This document shows positions 26,199-34,463 of a stretch of DNA of 41,722 nt, piece after piece. Positions within the stretch are counted from its first letter, which is position 1, and every line of letters begins with the position of its first letter. The translations under genes were made by a program, and so were the position numbers. The stretch is from Deltaproteobacteria bacterium. GTDB lineage: Bacteria > Desulfobacterota > DSM-4660 > Desulfatiglandales > HGW-15. The notes beneath the pieces were generated by a model. That model saw only the letters and a list, made by a program, of their open reading frames with translations. It was not told the DNA's origin and did no database searches. The stretch is from the NCBI GenBank assembly GCA_019310485.1, contig JAFDEF010000046.1:1-41722 (forward strand), written 5' to 3'.

Positions 26199-27118
26199 GC
26201 CGTTTGTTTTTTTTCGTCAATGTGAAGGAAAATCCTGGCCTTTTCTATCTCCTGGAGCACCCTACCTTGGAGTCCACAAATACTGGACCAGGCAATTCCC
26301 GTGCTTTTAGGCAAGGAATCCACCACTGCCTCATCAGGAAAGAAATCTCCTGCCGATCCTATTTCGTAAATGTTAGCATAGGCGTTCGCAAGTGCCACGG
26401 TGGAAGCCAGAAGTTCGCTTTGGCAAGTTGCAGCATCTAGATTGTGATGACAACTTAGTACGGCATCCAGGGGCGAACCGAGCTGCCATTCTTCGGCAAT
26501 CAATCTCCCTACAACGCAGTGGTCCAGTCCTAAAGCTACCCGCTCCTCCTGGTAAAGTGGGTGTTGCTTGATCTTCGCCAGTTTTAAAATCATGGTGTAC
26601 TCTTCTGTAAACTCACTACTAAGCGGTACTTTACCCAAATCATGCAAAAGCCCTGCCACAAAGTACTCCTCTCTCTGGATAGCTGGAACGCCCTTGGTCT
26701 CGGCCAGAAATTTAGCAATTACCCCGACGCCAATGGAATGAACCCAAAAATCGTCTTCAAACAGAGCCTGGGTAGCTCTTTTCTTGCGAAAAACATCAAG
26801 AAGCGCGGTACTCAGCACGAGGTTCTTAACTGTATTCAAACCGAGCATTATTATGGCTCGCGTCAGGGATGTCACCTTTCTGGGCAGGGAGTAATAGGCA
26901 GAGTTGACGACTCTTAAGACGCGGCCGGTAAGCACTGGATCAAGGGATATGACGTGGCTCAAGTAATTGGGAGATGTTCTGGGATTGTTACATGCCTCCA
27001 GCACTCTCTCAGCCGTTGTGGAAAGGCCTCGCATTCTGGAAATGTAGTGTCGGATACGCTTTAAGCGTTCTTCCTTTGTAATAGATAGTTCAGCCAAAGA
27101 CCGATCAACTTTCAGCAA
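26195..27118 (-). CDS. HDOD-domain signalling protein
   Basis: A 307-residue protein made almost entirely of one HDOD domain (about 20-225), the HD-related output domain common in two-component and cyclic-di-GMP networks. Recognisable parts are LSHVISLDPVLTGRVLRVVNSAYYSLPRKVTSLTRAIIMLGL and FVAGLLHDLGKVPL, the latter retaining an HD pair. Whether HDOD proteins are enzymes or ligand sensors is unsettled. The stop overlaps the MBL gene start by four bases. It is divergent from the HDOD-histidine kinase gene at 27458, to which its N-terminal half is related, suggesting an old duplication. Confidence 0.88.
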   Translation of the reverse strand: MLKVDRSLAELSITKEERLKRIRHYISRMRGLSTTAERVLEACNNPRTSPNYLSHVISLDPVLTGRVLRVVNSAYYSLPRKVTSLTRAIIMLGLNTVKNLVLSTALLDVFRKKRATQALFEDDFWVHSIGVGVIAKFLAETKGVPAIQREEYFVAGLLHDLGKVPLSSEFTEEYTMILKLAKIKQHPLYQEERVALGLDHCVVGRLIAEEWQLGSPLDAVLSCHHNLDAATCQSELLASTVALANAYANIYEIGSAGDFFPDEAVVDSLPKSTGIAWSSICGLQGRVLQEIEKARIFLHIDEKKQTA

Positions 27119-27457
27119 AAATTTGGATGTACGGATGTTATGTATTTGACACGGAGGGACCGTACCTGGTAGTCAAAGTTATATAGTTCCCTGCTATTTC
27201 CTGCCTGTAATTGTCATTCCAAAAGGTCTCGTTTATAACTGCACTCAAGAAAAAACGATACCTTTTCTGAAGATGTCCGAGAACCTCAGTATTGAAGAAA
27301 AGGCATTATCACCTCCTTGTGCGGCGAACGCCATAGGGGATAGCATATGGGCCCACAATAATTAATTATAAATTGTGGCCCTCGGCGGGTCAAGGCAATG
27401 GAATGCAAAAAACCCCCGATTCTTGCCATGATCTAGGCATTCTGGTAAACTTTGCTT
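27119..27457. other. Divergent intergenic region with an imperfect hairpin
   Basis: About 340 bases between two divergent HDOD genes. I see no sigma-54 or sigma-28 site. An inverted repeat (GGGCCCACAAT at 27349-27359 with ATTGTGGCCC at 27372-27381, one bulged base) encloses a 12-base AT-only loop. It has no T-run and could be an operator or a leader structure of the kinase gene. Nothing else is recognisable. Confidence 0.45.
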
Positions 27458-29507
27458 ATGGAAGAACATCAAAAGGCTAAACTAATCAAGAGAATAATGG
27501 ATGCAGGGCCGCTTCCATCCCTTTCTGCACTTGCAGTCAGAGTTATTAAACTTGCGGCTGATGACACAAGTTCTGCTGCTGATCTGGCCCATATTATTGA
27601 AAAGGACCCGGGTCTGACTACACGTCTTCTGAGATTGGTCGGTAGCGTTTTCTATTCCAGGCCGGGACGTATTGGTTCTGTCTCTCAGGCCGTGGTTCTG
27701 CTTGGGTTCAAGAAGGTGCGGATCATGGCTTTGAGCCTTTCTTTGAGGGATACGTTTCCCATGGGTAACGTGCACGGTATGGATTACCACTATTTCTGGA
27801 AGGCTTCCCTTTACCGTGCCCTGATTGCAAAAGAATTTGCGCAACTTTCGCACCTGCGCAATGTTGATTCAGAGGAGGCATTTGTTGCAGGGCTTATTTT
27901 GGAGATTGGAATGCCTTTGCTTTTTGAAACGCTACCTTCTAACGGAATGAAAAAGGCATTTCCTGGCGGGAACACTCCACTGGAGGTAGGTCTGGCATGG
28001 GAAAGAGAAAACTTGGGTATTGATCACAGGGAGCTTGGTAGCTTTTTGCTGAGACGATGGCACTTTCCTGATGATGTGGTAGAGCCCCAGAGGTTTCTTG
28101 GGGTAAGCGCCCTACAGCATGATAGCCCTATGATAGTCAAAATCGTTGAGCTGGCAAGAAGGGCAACCGAAATCATTACTGGACTTTCGACGGACCTTTA
28201 CGGTCTTCAAAATCTGGCTGAAAAGCATTTGAATTTAAAGAAAGAGGATATAGGCCGGATTTTGTCAGATGTGTTTGACAAAGTTGAACAGCTTGCTGAA
28301 CAGCTTCGCATTGACCTTGACTCGCAAGCTGATATCATGGAAGTGATGGAGAATGCGAACAAAGCCCTCGCCCGCCTAAGTACATCAATGGAGAAATCTC
28401 TTCAAGGACTCTTGGATCAAGGGCGCGGCCGTAGCGAGGCTTTTGGTGGGGCATTGGAGGAGGGAGAGCAAAGGCGAAAAGAGATCTTGAGGAATGCTTT
28501 CGATGCTGTTGCTCACGAAATACGGAATCCTCTCCTGGCTATCGGTGGTTTTGCCACACGACTTGCTGCTGACCCCAGAAAGCAGGGCCGCGGTAGGGAA
28601 TATGCCAGAATCATTGCTGAAGAATCTAGGCGCCTGGAAGGTATACTAAGGGAAATTATGGACTACTGTCGGGAATACAGGCCTGTTTTTGATGAAGAAG
28701 ATTTGGGTTCCCTTGTCCACACTGTCCTCGGTGAGCTTGAGCCTCTTTTCCATGAGAAAGATATCAAGGTAGAGTTGAATTTCTCAGAGGAAGTATTCCC
28801 GGCATGGGTAGACAGGGATGGGATTTGCAGAGTGTTTAAAGAAATTCTAAAAAGTGCAGTCTCTATGATTGGCCAGGGTCCCGGTGTTATAAAAATAGGT
28901 CCTTCCGAGTTTTCCGTGGATCATACAATATATTGTGGTCACCCCGGTCATAACTCCTTGAAGCACAGGCACATCAACGACAGCAAACATTGAGATTGAA
29001 TTAACCTCTTGTAATCATTACAAGTGCTACTACAAGTTTGAAGCAGTCAACCTTTACCAATTCAGAACAGCAGAGCATTCCTTGAACTTTTGCCTCAGAG
29101 TACGAAACGTATGCCGTTAAAACCTAGCCATCTGAAATCACAAGCTATTCCCCATTTATCAGCGTAGGTTTTTGAATTCTAGGTTAAAACTGGTATAGGC
29201 GCAGGATTCCTACTACATATAGATTCACCCACGGGAAACTCAGAAGGAACTAAAAATATTTATCAAGCCAAACTGGGAGACAGGGCAAATATATTTTGAG
29301 ATTAGCGATACTGGTCGCGCTATGCCAAAAGGAACATTGGATGCAGTGCTGGAATCGAATCTTTCCTCTAAGGCCTTTGGCGGAGGGCTAGGGCTTCTGA
29401 TAGCGCGAAACATCATAGAAGCACACAAGGGTGCCATTGAGCTTGAAGTTAAAAAAGGTATAGGCAATACGGTAAATTTTTTCATCCCAATGTCACAGCC
29501 CGTTTGA
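27458..29507 (+). pseudogene. HDOD-histidine kinase gene split by a 353-bp insertion
   Basis: The left part (27458-28897) encodes an HDOD domain (about 15-215), a helical linker, and a HisKA domain with phospho-acceptor H353 (AVAHEIRNPLLAIGG), then the start of the ATPase domain. The frame then enters foreign sequence and stops at 28993. The rest of the ATPase domain resumes at 29251 (FIKPNWETGQIYFEISDTG, FGGGLGLLIARNIIEAH) and ends at 29507. Removing the insertion and one 8-bp target copy restores a single 562-residue reading frame through VIKIFIKPNWETG. As it stands the kinase lacks its ATP lid and is expected to be inactive; the HDOD part could still be made. The ATG at 27458 is chosen over an upstream TTG. 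Confidence 0.9.
28898..29250. mobile_element. 353-bp inverted-repeat element (MITE-like) with 8-bp target duplication
   Basis: The ends are imperfect inverted repeats: left GGTCCTTCCGAGTTTTCCGT, right (reverse complement) GTTCCTTCTGAGTTTCCCGT, three differences in 20. The element is flanked on both sides by TAAAAATA (28890-28897 and 29251-29258). No transposase-sized frame lies inside, so it is non-autonomous. AT-rich 8-bp duplications and ends starting with G fit the ISL3 family best among those I know, but IS256 or IS1595 types are not excluded. Confidence 0.88.
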
Positions 29508-29627
29508 CTTGATGGTTCTCTTCCTCTACTGTAAGGGGAATTATTTTTGTGGAATCGGAAGGCCGGGTTCAGCAAATCCTTCTACATCTTGCATTTCAAA
29601 ATGTCAAAGCTTTGACACCACCGTCAA
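29490..29627. repeat. 138-bp direct repeat, left copy, at the 3' end of the kinase gene
   Basis: This segment aligns without gaps to 39414-39551, with four differences in 138 positions. It begins inside the last six codons of the HDOD kinase gene and ends just past the palindrome TGTCAAAGCTTTGACA (29602-29617). The two copies enclose the glycan island, as attachment-site repeats of an integrated island would. Confidence 0.85.
29602..29617. promoter_or_regulatory. Perfect 16-bp palindrome, possible operator
   Basis: TGTCAAAGCTTTGACA is a perfect palindrome within the left direct repeat. In the right copy (39526-39541) one base is changed so the symmetry is broken. It could be a regulator-binding site; the regulator is unknown. 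Confidence 0.4.
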
Positions 29628-29649
29628 GGTGAGGTGATGGTGAGGTGAT
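29628..29649. repeat. 11-bp tandem repeat, two units
   Basis: GGTGAGGTGAT occurs twice without a gap, directly after the end of the left 138-bp repeat, i.e. at the left boundary of the island. No function is evident. Confidence 0.6.
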
Positions 29650-29834
29650 AAGAACTTGCTTTTTCGCTGGAGAAGAATAGCGAAAATGGAGTTGGGTGTC
29701 AAGGATAAAGAGAGATCTAATCTGCTGCATAGTCTGGGTTTCTAGCCTATTTATCAAAAGTGAAATTTTTACCCTCTCTAATCACCAATCTATCCAATTC
29801 TCCCTGAAATAACAAAAGAAATGAGATATGCAAG

Positions 29835-29850
29835 TGGCACAATTATTGCT
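29835..29850 (+). promoter_or_regulatory. Sigma-54 promoter of the glycan island
   Basis: TGGCACAATTATTGCT is an exact match to TGGCAC-N5-TTGCT with the obligatory GG/GC spacing. It lies 54 bases before the first gene of the island, giving a leader of about 40 bases. It is the best sigma-54 site in the window. Confidence 0.85.
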
Positions 29851-29903
29851 TTTATATGACTTCGCATAGTGCAGCTTAATGGCAGTATGCGCGAGGTGTG
29901 TTT

Positions 29904-31208
29904 ATGGTGATACCGGGTAAGAACACTGACTTTAAAGACTTGGCAGCAAAGGTCATGCCCGGTAACGATGCCAGCTATAAGGGCTTAAAGAGGCAAAAGA
30001 TTGATGCCCTGGCTGACAAAAAAATCCTGCACGCTCCTTTTGAAATCGCCGGGAATATGGCCCGCATCACCAGGATGCTCAGAGAGAGAAATATAAATGC
30101 TACCAGCGCCAATTATTATGACTCCTGGCTTAATTACCAGTGTGACATAAACCTGAATATCAATAAACTTCCCGAGCCGGAAAGACTCCCCGCGGTCCAT
30201 GAATTCGCCGAAGACGCAATGAAGCGCTACGACATCTTTCATTTTCACTTTGCGCACTCACTTTACCCCGATTTCAGAGACCTTGACCAACTCAAGGATA
30301 AAGGGAAAAGAATTCTCTTTTCTTTCTGGGGAAGTGATCAGCGAAGTCCGGAATGGATATTCTACCATCAGGCAAAATTCTTGGGTTATGATCCTCCAAA
30401 ACCTTATTACCTCACCTTGGATCTTTATCAAAAACATAAAATCATAAACCTTTATGCAGATGTCATGCTCGGCGCCACTTGCATCCCCAGGGGGCTGTGG
30501 ATACCCGGCCAAATAGATGTTTCTGAATGGAAGCTGGAAGATAGAAAAAAATTACTCGAAAAAAACAGGATCAACAAAGACCCGCGAAAAACATATTTCC
30601 TTCACGCGCCTTCGTCGGACTGGAAGAAAGGCTCGATGCTCATAACATCTCTACTCGATGATTGTAAAAAAGACGGGATGCCGATTGAAGTTATATACGT
30701 CAAGGGACTTTTACCTGAAAAAGCAAAACAGATCTACGCCTATACCGACTACGCCATTGATCAAGTGGGCGTGGGGACCTTCGGTTTATTCGGCATAGAG
30801 ATGCTCACCTGGGAAATCCCGGTCCTGGCCTACCACACAGAGTTGTACGATCGGCTTCGTAATTATCCGCCAGTCATCAAGATAACCAAAGAAAACTTTA
30901 AACAACAAATTGAAAAATGCATTGAGATGAAAAAGACAGGAGAAAATATTGCGCTAGGCCAGAAGGGCCGTCAATGGGCACTGAAAAACGCGGATATGAT
31001 TAACAGCATCCCCCAATACCTGGAAATCTATAGTCATCTGGGGGAAAACAAACAGATTAAACAGTTTATCAATACTTCCTGGTATAAGCAGGAACATTTA
31101 CTGCAAAGAGGAGTAAAGTCCGATTTTTATAAGTACATGATTGAAGAAAAGATTTTTGATCAACTGCAGCTACAGATCCAAAACTATGACAAGAGGCTAT
31201 ATAAGTGA
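29904..31208 (+). CDS. GT-B fold glycosyltransferase-like protein
   Basis: A 434-residue protein with the outline of a family 1/4-type glycosyltransferase: an N-terminal half beginning KILHAPFEIAGNMARITRMLRERNINA, the stretch KGKRILFSFWGSDQR, and a C-terminal half with TYFLHAPSSDWKKGS and GVGTFGLFGIEMLTWEIPVLAY, where the glutamate of the GIEML segment matches the donor-contact glutamate. Cytoplasmic, no membrane segment. Acceptor and sugar are unknown. The ATG at 29904 follows GCGAGG with good spacing; an upstream GTG (29898) is too close to that site. First gene of the island operon. Its last 60 bases overlap an open extension of the next gene, but that gene probably starts later. Confidence 0.75.
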   Translation: MVIPGKNTDFKDLAAKVMPGNDASYKGLKRQKIDALADKKILHAPFEIAGNMARITRMLRERNINATSANYYDSWLNYQCDINLNINKLPEPERLPAVHEFAEDAMKRYDIFHFHFAHSLYPDFRDLDQLKDKGKRILFSFWGSDQRSPEWIFYHQAKFLGYDPPKPYYLTLDLYQKHKIINLYADVMLGATCIPRGLWIPGQIDVSEWKLEDRKKLLEKNRINKDPRKTYFLHAPSSDWKKGSMLITSLLDDCKKDGMPIEVIYVKGLLPEKAKQIYAYTDYAIDQVGVGTFGLFGIEMLTWEIPVLAYHTELYDRLRNYPPVIKITKENFKQQIEKCIEMKKTGENIALGQKGRQWALKNADMINSIPQYLEIYSHLGENKQIKQFINTSWYKQEHLLQRGVKSDFYKYMIEEKIFDQLQLQIQNYDKRLYK

Positions 31209-31248
31209 ATTAGCGATTTCCCCGCTAAACTGCCAAAGTAATATTGAA

Positions 31249-32283
31249 ATGATCAGCCACTCGAAGCCTTGGATTAACAGAAAAGATATAAGCGCTGTTT
31301 TGCGGCAAATGAAAACCGGCATGTTGGCAAGAGGCTTAAAAGTAAAGGAGTTTGAAACCGCCATTTCAAAATTCATCGGAACGAAGGGCACCGTTGCTGT
31401 GGGGTGTGGGACGTCTGGGCTCATATTAAGTTTAAGAATCTTAGACGTGGGACAAGGCGATGAGGTCATTTTACCCACTTATGTATGTCATAGTGTTTAT
31501 GACGCTGTGAAACAGGTGGGTGCACGGCCTGTTCTTTGTGATATTGGTGAAAATTGGAATATGACGATTGAAACAGTTACTCCGCATATATCTTCCAGCA
31601 CTAAGGCCATTATTGTCATACACCTCTTTGGCAACGTCGTAGATACAGATTCCTTTATGCAGTTTGGAGTACCGGTTATTGAAGATTGCTGCCAAGCTTT
31701 TGGGGCAGCGGCAAACGGAAAAATGCTGGGAAGCATAGGAACTATTGGCGTATTTTCATTTCATGCCACAAAATGTTTAACCACGGGTGAAGGCGGTGCG
31801 GTAACGACAAACGACGAAGACTTGTTAAAACGTATGAATAATTTCGTTAAAAATGGCAACCCGTTGGTAAAGTTAAATGACCTCCAGGCATGGCTCGGGC
31901 TTTCTCAACTTTATCGTTACACGACAATGCTGGCCCGCCGGCAAAAAATTGCGGATTTCTATACCCAACAATTGCGGGATTTAGAAATAATTATTCCCGA
32001 AAATGAAAATTGTCACAGCATTTATTTCCGATATCCGGTACGGGTTCGAAATCATGAATACGAGCAAATACAAAAAGCATATCACAACCTTGGCATTCAC
32101 GTTAGACGAGGCGTTGACAAACTTCTTCACAGAGATTTGAACCTGTCAGACAAATATTTTCCGAAGGCAGTGCGTCTTTTCGAGCAAACTCTGTCCTTGC
32201 CAATCTATCCCTCACTAACAAAGAGGGAACAACGGAAAATAGTGAAGGTCACGAAAGAGATTTTTCATAGCAAATGCAATTAG
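31249..32283 (+). CDS. DegT/DnrJ/EryC1-family aminotransferase (first)
   Basis: A 344-residue PLP enzyme of the sugar aminotransferase family. Motifs: GTVAVGCGTSGLILSL (phosphate loop), DEVILPTYVCHSVYDAV, VIEDCCQAFGA (cofactor aspartate) and FSFHATKCLTTGEGG with the Schiff-base lysine. Members transfer an amino group to keto sugars on nucleotide carriers, or act as dehydratases. The start is uncertain: ATG 31249 gives the usual N-terminal length, while ATG 31186 would overlap the previous gene. It is AT-rich compared with the flagellar block and overlaps the next gene by ten bases. Confidence 0.85.
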   Translation: MISHSKPWINRKDISAVLRQMKTGMLARGLKVKEFETAISKFIGTKGTVAVGCGTSGLILSLRILDVGQGDEVILPTYVCHSVYDAVKQVGARPVLCDIGENWNMTIETVTPHISSSTKAIIVIHLFGNVVDTDSFMQFGVPVIEDCCQAFGAAANGKMLGSIGTIGVFSFHATKCLTTGEGGAVTTNDEDLLKRMNNFVKNGNPLVKLNDLQAWLGLSQLYRYTTMLARRQKIADFYTQQLRDLEIIIPENENCHSIYFRYPVRVRNHEYEQIQKAYHNLGIHVRRGVDKLLHRDLNLSDKYFPKAVRLFEQTLSLPIYPSLTKREQRKIVKVTKEIFHSKCN

Positions 32284-33344
32284 AAATACTAAACGAAAAA
32301 CATGAAAAACAATACGAGAATTTTTTACTGAATAATTCTTTGACATTATTTTATTCTTCCAATAAGTATCGAAAGCTTTTAAGGCGATTTTTGCACGAAG
32401 AAGATTACTATATTATCGCGCTTAATAAGTGGGATGAGATCATTGGTGCACTGCCGACTTTCTTGAAGCGTAATGAAAAATTGGGCAACGTGTTAAACTC
32501 GTTGCCGTTTTATGGGAGTAACGGGTCTATCATTGAATACGCACAAAATGAAAAGGTAAAAAAGGAACTGCTGGGCGCGTTCTTTGGACTCGCAAAGGAT
32601 CATAATTGCCTTTCAGCAACCTTAATTACATCTCCCCTTGAACCAAACAAGACTTTTTATGAAAATAATTTTGGGCATACTTTTTTCGATAAGCGTATTG
32701 GACAACTAACGCCGTTGCCAAAAAATAATTCAGACGTGGCAGATATGTTAATGAAACTTTTTCATCAAAAAACCCGCAATATGGTTCGAAAAGCGCAGAA
32801 ATACAGATTTCAAATTACAAGTGAATATACCGAGATTTTTTTTAAATTTTTATGTGAAACGCATATCCGAAACATCAATACAATTGGTGGTCTTGCCAAG
32901 CCTATCAGATTCTTTGAACTCATTCCTGAAATTTTCAAGTATGACAAGGAATATAAAATATATGTAGCACTCCAAGATGAGACACCAGTGGCTGCGCTTT
33001 TAGTTTTTTATTTCAATAAGACAGTAGAATATTTTACGCCCGTGATCGATCAGCGATACAGAGCCTTGCAACCTCTCAGCCTGCTCATTTTTTATGCCAT
33101 GCAAGAAGCTGTGCGACGGGGATTTGAATGGTGGAACTGGGGGGGGACCTGGTTGACGCAGACTAGTGTGCATCGGTTTAAAAAACGATGGGGTACTGTG
33201 GACAAACCGTATTTTTATTATACGAAATTATACGACAAAAAAATTATACATCATTCAAAGGAAGAGCTTATTCAAGATTATCCATATTTCTACGTACTGC
33301 CTTTTGAGCAGTTATCGCAAAGAGAGGACAATGATCAACTATAA
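32274..33344 (+). CDS. FemAB/GNAT-like acyltransferase
   Basis: A 356-residue protein of the FemAB-like or GNAT_6 group, with two tandem acyltransferase-like halves. Visible parts are YEIGAL-like strand DEIIGALPTFLKR, the segment LFHQKTRNMVRKAQKYRF (typical basic helix of this group), VALQDETPVAALLVFYF and ALQPLSLLIFYAMQEAVRRGFEWWNWGGT. These enzymes attach an acyl or aminoacyl group to an amino sugar or lipid; next to an aminotransferase, N-acylation of the new amino group is a natural guess. Strongly AT-rich. Overlaps both neighbours (10 and 14 bases), so it is translationally coupled. Confidence 0.75.
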   Translation: MQLEILNEKHEKQYENFLLNNSLTLFYSSNKYRKLLRRFLHEEDYYIIALNKWDEIIGALPTFLKRNEKLGNVLNSLPFYGSNGSIIEYAQNEKVKKELLGAFFGLAKDHNCLSATLITSPLEPNKTFYENNFGHTFFDKRIGQLTPLPKNNSDVADMLMKLFHQKTRNMVRKAQKYRFQITSEYTEIFFKFLCETHIRNINTIGGLAKPIRFFELIPEIFKYDKEYKIYVALQDETPVAALLVFYFNKTVEYFTPVIDQRYRALQPLSLLIFYAMQEAVRRGFEWWNWGGTWLTQTSVHRFKKRWGTVDKPYFYYTKLYDKKIIHHSKEELIQDYPYFYVLPFEQLSQREDNDQL

Positions 33345-34341
33345 AAAAATTTCTTCTTTTGACACTGAGGACCGTTTACCTACTTTCAGAAAAAATTTAG
33401 TGGAAGAATTCATTGTGCAGCGCATTAATGATCACCTACGACCCGTTCAAAAATTCTTCGCGAAGGAAACCAGGAAACGCAATCATCAAATCTTATTAAT
33501 TCTTGGTGCGCCACGGTCGGGTTCGACATTGCTTAACCAAGTGTTAGTTTCACGATTGGATTTAGGCTATCCTTCTAATTTAATGGCCCGATTCTATGAA
33601 GCGCCGGCGGTGGGCGCCTTTTTACAAAAATTATTGATCAAAGATCGCATTAAAGATCTAAGAAAGTATAAAAGTATTCACGGAGTCACGGAACTTATTG
33701 AAGAGCCTCATGAATTTGGATATTTCTGGTCTCGACATTTAGCCGTCTCTGAAGACGTTCATGAACCTAACGAAAACGAAATACACGCAGTTAACATTAG
33801 AAACTTAGATAATGAACTGCAAACAATAATTTCTATTTTTAACAAATCCGTCATTTTTAAATGCCTTTTAGTAAATTTCTTTATTCCTGTATTAAAACAA
33901 ATCCCAAATATTTTATTTATTGATTTACAAAGAAATCCTATCGAACTGGCTCGGTCCATCTGGCTCGTTCGCCAGGAAAGGCTTGGTAACGTTGAAAAAT
34001 GGTGGTCTCTAAGGCCCCGGAATTATTCTTTTTTAAAACGACTCACGCCAGCTCAGCAAATAGCCGGTCAAATACTGGCCATTCGTGCCTCTATCGCCAA
34101 CGGGTTGTCATGCGTTGAGGAAAATAGGAAGCTAACCGTCTCATATGAAAACCTCATTAGGAACCCGGAGGCGGTGATAGACAGAACCGTTGAAAAGATT
34201 TTTCGACTCGGGGCTCGTGTTGAAAAGATCGGCGAACCAATTTCATACGTGGGTCATCCAGGCAAGAAAAACCTGGACCCTGCAATCGAGTCTGAAATTG
34301 TAAAAGCGTTTGATGATGTAAATGCATTGATCAAACTTTAA
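33331..34341 (+). CDS. PAPS-dependent sulfotransferase family protein
   Basis: A 336-residue protein. LLILGAPRSGSTLLNQVL (P-loop at about 59-66) is the 5'-phosphosulfate-binding loop, and LFIDLQRNPIELARSI is the 3'-phosphate-binding motif with its Arg and Ser. VSYENLIRNPEAVIDRTVEKIF is the usual end segment of the family. Such enzymes move sulfate from PAPS to a hydroxyl or amine of a sugar, lipid or other acceptor in the cytoplasm. ATG 33331 has AGAGAGG just upstream and overlaps the acyltransferase gene by 14 bases. Strongly AT-rich. It suggests that the island product is sulfated. Confidence 0.85.
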   Translation: MINYKKISSFDTEDRLPTFRKNLVEEFIVQRINDHLRPVQKFFAKETRKRNHQILLILGAPRSGSTLLNQVLVSRLDLGYPSNLMARFYEAPAVGAFLQKLLIKDRIKDLRKYKSIHGVTELIEEPHEFGYFWSRHLAVSEDVHEPNENEIHAVNIRNLDNELQTIISIFNKSVIFKCLLVNFFIPVLKQIPNILFIDLQRNPIELARSIWLVRQERLGNVEKWWSLRPRNYSFLKRLTPAQQIAGQILAIRASIANGLSCVEENRKLTVSYENLIRNPEAVIDRTVEKIFRLGARVEKIGEPISYVGHPGKKNLDPAIESEIVKAFDDVNALIKL

Positions 34342-34463
34342 CAATAGCTGAAATGAATTTAAGATTTTAAAAAAGCAGGTAGATTATTGACACGTGATTT
34401 AAGATTTACTCATTTAGACTGTTTCTTAGCCCGAATAAAATCGAAAAAATTTGGGATTAAACT

